Below, piece after piece: positions 17,542-26,393 of a DNA stretch of 49,615 nt. Made by a program: the position numbers and the translations under genes. The notes under the pieces are model-generated. The model saw nothing but the letters and a program-made list of their open reading frames with translations. It searched no databases and was not told where the DNA came from. How positions within the stretch are numbered: the stretch's first letter is position 1; each line of letters opens with the position of its first letter. This DNA comes from Nitrososphaeria archaeon (GTDB lineage Archaea > Thermoproteota > Nitrososphaeria > Nitrososphaerales > JACAEJ01), in contig JARVKD010000005.1 in the NCBI GenBank assembly GCA_029775875.1, positions 1-49,615 on the forward strand, in the 5' to 3' direction.

Positions 17542-18821
17542 ACGAGTTTTCCTAATAGATAATTGCTTCTTGCTTCTATTATCTCAACGTCAACGAATCT
17601 TCCCAATAAATTCTGGTCACTCCTCACCACTATTGGTTTGTAAGCAAAGTTTCTGCCTATCCATGAACCATCTTTCTTACCTTTTTCATTTATTAAGCAT
17701 CTACCAGCCCAATTAAGCCATTTTAGATTCCTATCATGAGATATCTCTTTTATAATCTGAACCAAACCTTTGCATCTTTTTTCGATGATATCACGAGGCA
17801 ATTGCTTAAGCTTTGATGCTTCTGTCTTAGGACGGGCACCAAACTTCGATATGTTAACTATATCTGGCTTTATCCTTTTAATCAATTCAATTGTATCTTC
17901 AAAATCTTCTTCATCTTCATTGGGAAAGCCTACTATTACATCTGTGGATAAAGTTAGAGAAGGAAAGGAGGCTTGAAATGCATCTACTATCTCTATGAAA
18001 TCCTTTGGTGAATATACCCTCTTCATGAGTTCTAGAATCTTCTCACTTGCAGACTGTAAAGGCAGGTGTAAGAACTTGTATACCTTCCCATTATGATAAG
18101 ATTCGAGTAAATCCTTCAACATCATTTTCGTGCGCAAAGGGTTCATCATCCCTACTCTTACAAAGAATTCTCCATCGATCCTGCAAATCTTTTTGATAAG
18201 TTCTGGAAGCTTTGTTCCTTCAAAATTATATACACTATTATCCTGAGATGTTATCCATATCTCTTTACAACCCTTTTTGGTCAAGCGATCAACCTCATTT
18301 ACTATCTCATAGTCAGGGTAACAATATGTAGAGCCTCTTGCAAATCTTGTGCAACAATAAGTGCATGCCATGGAGCAGCCTTCAGCTATTTGAACGATGC
18401 CTGTAACTGGATTGAGAAGATGCTTGGGCAAAGAAGGCTTTATGGCCGGCTCATCTGAAAAGATCAATAATTTATCCTGACCATCATCGATTCTTTTCAA
18501 AACTTCGACTATTAAGTGAATTGATCTTGGGTCTAGCATTGCAGAAAAAGTTGATACTGTCTTTTTAATTCTCTCAAAATTTATTCTTGGAAGACAGCCT
18601 GCTATAATCAACTTCTTATTCAAGGACGAAATTTGCTTCAAAGTAGAAATTACTCTATCTTCCGTGGGTTGCTTTACTGCACAAGTGTTTACCAATACGT
18701 AATCAGCCTCTTTCAAATCGGTTAGAGAATAGCCAGCTTTTTCGAGAAGCCCTATCATGATTTCAGTATCAGATCTGTTGGCAGAGCAACCAAAGGATTT
18801 CACGAAGAAGTTCTTATTCAA
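17538..18821 (-). CDS. MiaB-like tRNA methylthiotransferase (archaeal t6A type)
   Basis: FGCSANRSDTEIM, CSMACTYC radical SAM motif, TRAM-like C-terminus. Confidence 0.9.
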   Translation of the reverse strand: MNKNFFVKSFGCSANRSDTEIMIGLLEKAGYSLTDLKEADYVLVNTCAVKQPTEDRVISTLKQISSLNKKLIIAGCLPRINFERIKKTVSTFSAMLDPRSIHLIVEVLKRIDDGQDKLLIFSDEPAIKPSLPKHLLNPVTGIVQIAEGCSMACTYCCTRFARGSTYCYPDYEIVNEVDRLTKKGCKEIWITSQDNSVYNFEGTKLPELIKKICRIDGEFFVRVGMMNPLRTKMMLKDLLESYHNGKVYKFLHLPLQSASEKILELMKRVYSPKDFIEIVDAFQASFPSLTLSTDVIVGFPNEDEEDFEDTIELIKRIKPDIVNISKFGARPKTEASKLKQLPRDIIEKRCKGLVQIIKEISHDRNLKWLNWAGRCLINEKGKKDGSWIGRNFAYKPIVVRSDQNLLGRFVDVEIIEARSNYLLGKLV

Positions 18822-18833
18822 TGAGGCTCACCT

Positions 18834-18905
18834 ATGCAGCCGAATCTATTAGCAACATTATCTATAATAACCCTCGCCTTAATGATAGTCGATGGCTACT
18901 CTTAA
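18834..18905 (+). CDS. candidate 23-aa hydrophobic microprotein MQPNLLATLSIITLALMIVDGYS
   Basis: read by hand; single TM-like segment; not in ORF track. Confidence 0.25.
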   Translation: MQPNLLATLSIITLALMIVDGYS

Positions 18906-19078
18906 ATAAGCAGAATATCACTTCCCAAATATGATGATATTGTTCAAGAAAGCTTTGTGAAAAGTAAAGAATCGATCCCAAAAAAGAAAGAATGCTTGCA
19001 AAAATTGTAGGTCAATCCCTTTTAACAGATGGTTTAACATTTTAATCATAAAAGGATTAATTCATAGAATTATAAACC

Positions 19079-19100
19079 AATGGCGCCATAGGGCGCCATT
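19079..19100. promoter_or_regulatory. perfect 9-bp inverted repeat with 4-nt loop upstream of FtsZ-like gene
   Basis: AATGGCGCC-ATAG-GGCGCCATT. Confidence 0.75.
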
Positions 19101-19103
19101 AAA

Positions 19104-20168
19104 TTGAAGTTTAATCATTCTCTCTCGTTATTGAAGGAGGTAAGGGCTCGACCTCTTGAGATAGGAATAGTTGCTTTTGGTGTGGGAAGCGCTGGCTGCC
19201 GCATCCTTTCTCATATCCATCGCTCCAGCACCCTCATCGAAAAGTTCGCATACGTAAGCTGTGATGAGCAAGACCTTGGCTACTCTCCCCTAGGAGAGAA
19301 GATACTGATAGATTCAGACATAAATTCGCCAAAATCACCCTCAGCCATAAGAGGCATAGCAAATAACCATCTAGATCAGATAAGAAAATTTTTGGTTGAT
19401 TCTAAGTATGTATTTATCGTATCAGGATTAGGGGGTAACATTGGGTCAGGATTATCTCCATTACTGGCAAAGATAGCCAAAGAGAACAAGGTTACCGTTG
19501 TTAGCATAGTAGCCATGCCCTTCAGGTTTGAGAAGAATAAGCACTTCTATGCAGGTGTAGCCTTAAGACAGATAAGAAGAATGTCCGATGCTGTTGTAAT
19601 CATTGATAATGATTCACTATTAGAGAGAGCTCCGAAAGAGCCCATGCTGGATGTATATGCTCTCATGAATGAGAAGATTTCGAATGCACTTAACAAGCTT
19701 GTAGAACCTCCTCAAGGAAAGGAAGTTGGGGTTGGTTTGAAAACGTTCATCGAGACAATAAACCGAGAAGGCTATGCCATTTTGACTGTTTGCGAATCTT
19801 TTAAAGCAACAGAAGAAGCATTAGTAGGAGCAAGTCAATCCATACATCAAATCGCTGAGCTTAAGCAAGCCAGCAATGCCATTCTTTGCATTGCAAGCAA
19901 TGGAAAAGTATCCACAGAAGATGTTGCTGCATCTATAAGTAGACTGGGTTCATTGTTTGGCGACGGCTCTATGGAGATACAGTATGGGATAAGCACAAAC
20001 GATAAACAAGGCTTGACAGCTATCTTATTGACATCGGGCTTCAAAAACACAAAGTTCAGCGATTATGACCCTATGGCTAAGGTCTTAAAAGGCATTGAGA
20101 TGGATGAAGATTTAGATACGAGTCTGAACATTAAATTGCCAAAAATCTCTAACTTGGAGGAATCCTAA
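19104..20168 (+). CDS. divergent FtsZ/tubulin-superfamily protein
   Basis: FGVGSAGCRILSHI, SGLGGNIGSGLSPLLAKIAKE (T4-like), VSIVAMPFRFE; TTG start uncertain. Confidence 0.8.
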   Translation: MKFNHSLSLLKEVRARPLEIGIVAFGVGSAGCRILSHIHRSSTLIEKFAYVSCDEQDLGYSPLGEKILIDSDINSPKSPSAIRGIANNHLDQIRKFLVDSKYVFIVSGLGGNIGSGLSPLLAKIAKENKVTVVSIVAMPFRFEKNKHFYAGVALRQIRRMSDAVVIIDNDSLLERAPKEPMLDVYALMNEKISNALNKLVEPPQGKEVGVGLKTFIETINREGYAILTVCESFKATEEALVGASQSIHQIAELKQASNAILCIASNGKVSTEDVAASISRLGSLFGDGSMEIQYGISTNDKQGLTAILLTSGFKNTKFSDYDPMAKVLKGIEMDEDLDTSLNIKLPKISNLEES

Positions 20169-20806
20169 AACTTAATCTTGGTTATTCGCAATAAATTTAA
20201 CTTAATTCTATTCATTATTGAAGTGGGTCTCCCAAAGATCTTTCCTCGACCATTGAATATTGATTTCATAGCGTCTAAGAATTCATTATCTTCAACCTCC
20301 ACAAAGGCATCTCCAACCGCTGAAGGTAGATGTGAATCACTTCCAGCGGTCTCCGGCAGATTTAGCATCTTGGCATAAGCCCTTGATAGCTTGAAGTTAT
20401 GCTTGAACAAAATGGATGATGAGTTTAAAACTTCTATGGCATCTATGCCTTCTAATCTCTTTATCTTTCTATTACCACGAGAATCAAAAGGATGGGCAAG
20501 AACACAAAAACCTCCAACTTCGTGTATGGCTTCAAGGGGATTTTCTTTTGACAATTTTATGTCAAGATCATCTTGAAGATTTATTCCTAAAACATGCCCA
20601 TAGGGCGTCTTTAATTCAATACCTGGTATGAACAACGTAGAGTTGATATTTTCAGGCTTATGTATAGTAACTCTATTATGATCTGTGACAACTACGGCAT
20701 TTATTCCTTTGAATCTTGCCCATCTACTGATCTCAAAAAAGTCTCCAAATGCATCATGGGACCATTTTGTGTGAACGTGAAAATCTATCCTAATTTTAGC
20801 CACCAT
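20165..20806 (-). CDS. PHP-domain metal-dependent phosphoesterase
   Basis: IDFHVHTKWSHDA, VVTDHN, PGIELKTPYGHVLG, AGSDSHLP. Confidence 0.88.
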   Translation of the reverse strand: MVAKIRIDFHVHTKWSHDAFGDFFEISRWARFKGINAVVVTDHNRVTIHKPENINSTLFIPGIELKTPYGHVLGINLQDDLDIKLSKENPLEAIHEVGGFCVLAHPFDSRGNRKIKRLEGIDAIEVLNSSSILFKHNFKLSRAYAKMLNLPETAGSDSHLPSAVGDAFVEVEDNEFLDAMKSIFNGRGKIFGRPTSIMNRIKLNLLRITKIKF

Positions 20807-20945
20807 CTTGTAGAGAAAAGAAAGTCAGAATCGTCTGTAATCCCATAATTTCTTATCAATAAGCGGATCTTTTCACAGCCTTTAAATCTGTAAACGTAAT
20901 TCAATGAGCAAATCTCTCTCATATAATTATCCACTCAATTTCATG

Positions 20946-21623
20946 CTATAAATCTATCACATTTTTATCAAGCTTTGAATTCAAAAGCTTCTTCGTCGTC
21001 TTCCAAGATTTTCTTGCAAAAGGGGGCATGTCGCCATATTCCTTGATCCAATGTTCTAAAAATTTTATAGTCTTATCATCTGCTGGATAGCCACTGCCAA
21101 TATCGCCAAATTTCTGTGACAATTCTAAAACTTCCCGATCTCTATTTACTTTAGCTATTATCGATGCTGCAGATACTATGGGATAAATTCTATCGGCATG
21201 ATGAACAGAAACTATCTCAACCCTTCTTTGCAAAACCTCCAAAATGTCTTGCTTAAATCTATCAACATTCACGTCAGAAGCATCTACATAAACAATTTCA
21301 GCATCCAAAGATTCTATTACTCTTGCCATTGACAAAGCCTCAAGGTAATTCAACCTTTTGTACTTCTTACCCCTTAAAACATAATCGTCTATTTGCTCAG
21401 GCTTGAGTTTTATTACAACTACATTGTCAGCAATATTCACGATTTGATTATAGAGTTCCTCCCTTCTATTTACCGATAATAATTTGGAATCTTTAACGCC
21501 TATCTCGATCAAATTTTCTAGTTTATCTTCTTTTACGCTCACTCCTGCAATTACCAAAGGTCCTAGTATGGCTCCCCTGCCCGCATCGTCCACACCGCCT
21601 ATCTTACGATCATCAACTTTCAT
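20946..21623 (-). CDS. rnhB: ribonuclease HII
   Basis: GGVDDAGRGAILGPLVIAG, SAASIIAKVNRD, GSGYPADDKTIKFL. Confidence 0.93.
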   Translation of the reverse strand: MKVDDRKIGGVDDAGRGAILGPLVIAGVSVKEDKLENLIEIGVKDSKLLSVNRREELYNQIVNIADNVVVIKLKPEQIDDYVLRGKKYKRLNYLEALSMARVIESLDAEIVYVDASDVNVDRFKQDILEVLQRRVEIVSVHHADRIYPIVSAASIIAKVNRDREVLELSQKFGDIGSGYPADDKTIKFLEHWIKEYGDMPPFARKSWKTTKKLLNSKLDKNVIDL

Positions 21624-22212
21624 GGTCTTTACCCTTTATCTTTGATGAGATTCCCTCAGCCAGTATTGTAGGAAGTCTTTCTCTATTCTCGAAAGTGACT
21701 TCTATTACTTCAACGAAAGGCTTTGACTTTATCTCTTGAATAAGGGGATCGTTAAGACGCTTATGAACAATTCCTAGCACTGGCTTTCCACTCTCCACTA
21801 TGGTCTTTACAGCATGCCTAAAATCTGGGCTAAAGAGCTCCATAGGTCCTATCTCATCACATATTATTACATCACAGAAATCTATAGCATCCAGCAAACT
21901 CTTTGCTCCTATCTCTGCTAAGTCTACGAGATTGACTCTATACTTGCCAAGCCTAGGACCCACATTAAGCTTGATAGATGCCAAAATTCCTTTACGACCT
22001 GAAGCTACATCTATCAACTCAAAGCCAGTTCTCTCGCCCTTGATCCTAACTTCTTTGGAGAGCATTCCTCCTAAAGCGTATCCATAACCCCTCATAATGC
22101 CCATAGTCTTCATCAAAACTGTAGTTTTACCTATTCCTGGATCGCCTGTTACAAGCCAGACCCTAACCGATTCTTTCGAGCCTTGCACAAAGTTTAATTT
22201 ATGAAGATACAA
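21613..22212 (-). CDS. THEP1-type nucleoside triphosphatase
   Basis: TGDPGIGKTTVLMKT, ICDEIGPMELFS. Confidence 0.88.
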   Translation of the reverse strand: MYLHKLNFVQGSKESVRVWLVTGDPGIGKTTVLMKTMGIMRGYGYALGGMLSKEVRIKGERTGFELIDVASGRKGILASIKLNVGPRLGKYRVNLVDLAEIGAKSLLDAIDFCDVIICDEIGPMELFSPDFRHAVKTIVESGKPVLGIVHKRLNDPLIQEIKSKPFVEVIEVTFENRERLPTILAEGISSKIKGKDHES

Positions 22213-22257
22213 TTTAAGTTTGCTAAAATAATAAGTGCAAAATAAGGTTGGAGGTTC

Positions 22258-23415
22258 TTGTCAATTCATGAGCATGCTATAAAGATAGTAGAGGGTAAAA
22301 CGACTCTATTAGTGCCAAAAGTCTCCATTAATGCTAACATCCCACCAAAAATGCCTGCCTTTTACAACCCTCAAGCAAAGTTGAACAGGGATTTGTCGAT
22401 ATTCATCTACAAAGCCATGGCGAAAAAGCTCTCTGGACATGCTAGAATGGCAGACTCTCTATCAGGTGTAGGAGCAAGGGGTGTTAGAGTTGCTGTAGAA
22501 GTTCCTGAAATAAGTGAGGTTTTCATGAACGATCTTAACCCTATTGCAATAGATTATGCAAAGGCATCAGCCAAGATAAATGAAGTTTATGATAGATGCT
22601 CTTTCACCGTTATGGATGCTTCACGTTTTCTCATAGAACACGCTTTTCCTAAAAATAGGTTTGAAATAGTCGATGTTGATCCCTTCGGTTCTCCTGCTCC
22701 ATATTTAGACTGTGTAGTAAGGGCTGTAAAAGATAAGGGACTGATTTCAATAACTGCCACTGACACAGCCGTTTTATGTGGAATCTATCCAAAGGTTTCT
22801 GCAAGAAAGTACTTTGGCTACTCTCTTAACACTGAGTACTGCCATGAAATAGGGATTAGGCTATTGCTAGGAGCTTTAGCGCATTCAGCCATGAGATTAG
22901 ATATAGGGATAAATCCTTTATTCTCTCATAGTACGAGGCATTACATTCGCATCTATGCTACAATAGCATCAGGAGCAAGATATGCTGATGAAACTAGAGA
23001 TAGTCTAGGATACATTCTTCATTGCTTCAATTGCTTTAATAGAAAGATAAGTTCAATGATAGAAAAGAATTGTTATGAATGTGGATCGATTTTTAGATTC
23101 GCAGGTCCCCTTTGGATAAAAGAAATACATGACAAAGATTTCCTGTTGTACTTATTGAACAAAATCACTTTGACAAAAGAATGTGAGAAGATGATAAGAA
23201 ACTCGTTGAACGAGGCTGATATGCCTCCTACTTATTATATACCTGATAAGATTGCTGATCGATTACAATTAACGATACCAAGATTAAATGATATTATTGA
23301 TGCTATAAAGAACAAAGGCTATAGAGCCATTAAGAGCGCAATAAATCCTAAAGGGATAAAGACAGATGCACCATCATCAGTTGTAATGGAGATAATAAAG
23401 GAATTGAATAGATAG
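22258..23415 (+). CDS. trm1: tRNA (guanine26-N2)-dimethyltransferase Trm1
   Basis: ADSLSGVGARGVRVAVE, DVDPFGSPAPYLD, C-terminal CFNCF...CYECG; TTG start after GGAGG. Confidence 0.92.
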   Translation: MSIHEHAIKIVEGKTTLLVPKVSINANIPPKMPAFYNPQAKLNRDLSIFIYKAMAKKLSGHARMADSLSGVGARGVRVAVEVPEISEVFMNDLNPIAIDYAKASAKINEVYDRCSFTVMDASRFLIEHAFPKNRFEIVDVDPFGSPAPYLDCVVRAVKDKGLISITATDTAVLCGIYPKVSARKYFGYSLNTEYCHEIGIRLLLGALAHSAMRLDIGINPLFSHSTRHYIRIYATIASGARYADETRDSLGYILHCFNCFNRKISSMIEKNCYECGSIFRFAGPLWIKEIHDKDFLLYLLNKITLTKECEKMIRNSLNEADMPPTYYIPDKIADRLQLTIPRLNDIIDAIKNKGYRAIKSAINPKGIKTDAPSSVVMEIIKELNR

Positions 23416-23467
23416 AATATATGAGACAATCACAAAGAATTTCAGCTTCATATTAATTCTATCTTCA

Positions 23468-24700
23468 TTACGTTAGTGAAAAGCCTGGCAGTAGCTTTGA
23501 AGCTATGCATTTTGTAGCATCACTGGCATAAAAGAGCCCTTTCTTGGTGAGCTTTAGATACCCTTCCTCATCCTTCAAGAGCCCAAAGATGAAGAGCATC
23601 CTCAAAAACCACTTTAATTCTTTCTTAATCTCTCCATTGAACCTTCTTCTGAACTCATCCTTCGAAACTTTAGAATGGTAAAGGTTTCTCAAGAACCAGA
23701 TCTTCATAACCTTTCTTAAGGGGAATACTGTACCTTTTAAAATGGGCAAATCTCCTGACTTTAGTGAATTTATGTAATCTGTTAAAGACGGAGTATTAAC
23801 GCTAAAGACCTTTTCTATGACTGACCAAGCATTTGGACCTACTCCAACAAAGTCCTTGAATTCAAAGGGTCCACAATAGCCTTCTGGGTCTTTAGAGAAC
23901 CTCCAAAGGGCACTCATAGGATAGCCTGCATCAGATAAAAATTCAAAGATCATTTCATACATTGAATGCTCTTTTTTTATGCTCGGAAGCTTTATCAAAC
24001 CTCCCTTCACAGAATCATAAATTTCTGAGTATGGCACAAGGATAAGAGGATAGGTAGATATACTCGAGACTTCTAAGTCTATTGCAGTCTCAAGATCATG
24101 CTTTATATCATCTAAATCTTGTTCAGGAAGGGCGAACATCAAATCTAAATTAATGTGCTTGAAGCCGTGATCCTTTACTCTCTTGATGGCATTCAAGGCT
24201 ATTTTGGACTCATGCCCTCTTCCTATTATTGCAAGAATTTCATCGTTGAAGGATTGAACCCCTATGCTTATGCTTTCTATCCCAGAATCTACTAGTGTGC
24301 TAAGGGTCTTATCGTTCAGATCTAGAGGGTTTGCTTCTATCGCTGTTTTTCCATCAAAGTCGTAAAGTTCTTCAATCTGCTTTAGAATTTCAGCCACTCC
24401 TTCTGGCATAAGGGTTGGAGTTCCCCCGCTGAAATAGACAGTTTTGACATTGATGCCTTCGAATAGATGTGAGTAGATTTTAAGCTCTTCTTTTACAGCT
24501 TGTAAATAAGATTTTGCAAGCTTAGGGTTCCATGGGTTGCTTCTGAATAGACAAAAATCACACTGTGATCTGCAAAAAGGTATCCTAACATTTATGGATA
24601 GATCATCACAATTTACATTATCAATTCTAAAGGAAGGAGAGTAATTAATATTGTCAAAGGTCCTTGATACTAATCGATTTATGATTAGCTCACTGAACAC
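23468..24700 (-). CDS. HemN/HemW-like radical SAM protein
   Basis: IPFCRSQCDFCLF, YFSGGTPTLMP, ISIGVQSFND. Confidence 0.88.
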   Translation of the reverse strand: MFSELIINRLVSRTFDNINYSPSFRIDNVNCDDLSINVRIPFCRSQCDFCLFRSNPWNPKLAKSYLQAVKEELKIYSHLFEGINVKTVYFSGGTPTLMPEGVAEILKQIEELYDFDGKTAIEANPLDLNDKTLSTLVDSGIESISIGVQSFNDEILAIIGRGHESKIALNAIKRVKDHGFKHINLDLMFALPEQDLDDIKHDLETAIDLEVSSISTYPLILVPYSEIYDSVKGGLIKLPSIKKEHSMYEMIFEFLSDAGYPMSALWRFSKDPEGYCGPFEFKDFVGVGPNAWSVIEKVFSVNTPSLTDYINSLKSGDLPILKGTVFPLRKVMKIWFLRNLYHSKVSKDEFRRRFNGEIKKELKWFLRMLFIFGLLKDEEGYLKLTKKGLFYASDATKCIASKLLPGFSLT

Positions 24701-24744
24701 ACGAATCTTTTTAGGCTAGAGGCTTAAAACTTTTTTGCAAAAAT

Positions 24745-25227
24745 TCAGAGTTTGTAGCCTATCTTTCTAAGAAAATCCTTTCTCCACTTAATGTCCTCAT
24801 CCTCTTCTATTCCCTTAGATTTGAAGCCATCTACAACTCCCAAAATCCCTCTGCCTTGATCTGTTTCAGCAAGAATTACTTCAACTGGATTTGCCGTTGC
24901 GCAATAGATGTTACAGACTTCTGGTACTTCTTTGATTTTGTTCAATACGTTGATAGGATAAGCATCTTTCATAAAGATTATGAAAGCATGCCCTGAACTT
25001 AACTTAAAAGCCATCTCTGAAGCAAATCTTCTTAACTCATCATCATTACCGTCATGCCTAACAAGGCATTTCCCAGAAGATTCACAAAAAGCCAAGCCAA
25101 ACTTTATGGTTGGAACTGAATTTACTAAAGCCTCATAGATATCCTCAACAGTCTTTATGAAGTGACTTTGCCCTATGATCATGTTTACGCCTTCTGGAGG
25201 CTCTATCTTAACAGTTTTCAATTCCAA
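24745..25227 (-). CDS. adenosine-specific kinase family (COG1839-like)
   Basis: [43 protein letters not shown]. Confidence 0.8.
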   Translation of the reverse strand: MELKTVKIEPPEGVNMIIGQSHFIKTVEDIYEALVNSVPTIKFGLAFCESSGKCLVRHDGNDDELRRFASEMAFKLSSGHAFIIFMKDAYPINVLNKIKEVPEVCNIYCATANPVEVILAETDQGRGILGVVDGFKSKGIEEDEDIKWRKDFLRKIGYKL

Positions 25228-25317
25228 TTTGATTCTATGTAAATGAGGAAGAATCGAATTTAATGTTTTCTTTTGATTATGAAAAAGATTATCTATTTTG
25301 TGTTACAAATTATAACT

Positions 25318-25869
25318 ATGAGAAAACCATCTGAAAAGATAGATGTAAAGCCGAGTTTGGTGACTAGATTGTTGTATCCAAGACCTATAGTGCTGATTAC
25401 TTGCATCGATAGCTCAGGAAAGCCGAACATAATGCCAGCTGCATGGGCTATGCCCGCATCTTTTGACCCTCCAATGGTAGCCATAGGTATAGCTTTGACT
25501 AGATATTCCCATGAGCTTATATCAAAGACTCGTGAATTCGTGATAAACATACCTACAAAAGAACTTGTAAAGCATATCGATTATCTGGGGAGTGTATCTG
25601 GTAGAGATGTTGATAAGTTCAAAGCATCTAAATTGACAGCTCTGCCAGCAAAGAAGGTGAAGACACCTTTGATAGGAGAATGCGTAGCTCATATTGAATG
25701 TGAGGTAGCTTCAATGCTTGATACTGGCGATCATACGATATTCGTTGGAAGAGTGGTTGCTGCTCAGGCGAACAGAGACGCCTTTAAAACCAACTATGAT
25801 CTAAATAAAGTGAAGATTATTCTAAGACATGAGAAAAGGTATCTTACTACTGGCAGGTATATCATTTAG
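25318..25869 (+). CDS. flavin reductase-like (FMN-binding split barrel) protein
   Basis: YPRPIVLITCIDSSGKPNIMPAAW, FVINIPTKELV; internal ATG 25318 preferred. Confidence 0.82.
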   Translation: MRKPSEKIDVKPSLVTRLLYPRPIVLITCIDSSGKPNIMPAAWAMPASFDPPMVAIGIALTRYSHELISKTREFVINIPTKELVKHIDYLGSVSGRDVDKFKASKLTALPAKKVKTPLIGECVAHIECEVASMLDTGDHTIFVGRVVAAQANRDAFKTNYDLNKVKIILRHEKRYLTTGRYII

Positions 25870-26300
25870 CTCTTTTTAAGCTTTGAGACAGATTTGATGA
25901 TTTGATCCAAGCTACTCGCTACCTCTCCAGCTTCCACTATGCAGGCTGATGCAGCAGATTTATCGATACCAACAGCTGAGCCGATCTGGGCTTTGCTAGG
26001 CACGAAGACATATGGTACTTTTCTTTCTTCACAAAGTATTGGCAGATGAGCCACTATCTCAGGAGGCTCTACATCTTCAGCGATTACTACGAGTTTGGCT
26101 AACCCTCTCTCAATAGCTTTCGTAACTTCGTTAGTCCCTTTCTTTATCTTTCCACTCTGCCTCACTTGGCGTAAAACCTCATAGGTTGCATCAGACAACT
26201 CTTTAGGAGTGTCAAACTTTACGAAGTAGGGCTTAGGGTCCTTACTATTTTGCATCTTTTCTTCCGCATCCATTTTGATTATCATCTGCGGCTTGCGCAT
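25866..26300 (-). CDS. rpl7ae: ribosomal protein L7Ae
   Basis: KGTNEVTKAIERGLAKLVVIAEDVEPPEIVAHLPILCEE; true start probably internal. Confidence 0.94.
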   Translation of the reverse strand: MRKPQMIIKMDAEEKMQNSKDPKPYFVKFDTPKELSDATYEVLRQVRQSGKIKKGTNEVTKAIERGLAKLVVIAEDVEPPEIVAHLPILCEERKVPYVFVPSKAQIGSAVGIDKSAASACIVEAGEVASSLDQIIKSVSKLKKS

Positions 26301-26393
26301 CTAAATCAATTATGGACCTACTTATAAGGTAAGCGCTAAAAGTCTCTAAACTTGATTTTGACAATTTACAAACCTTAATCTTATTTCAGTCTA

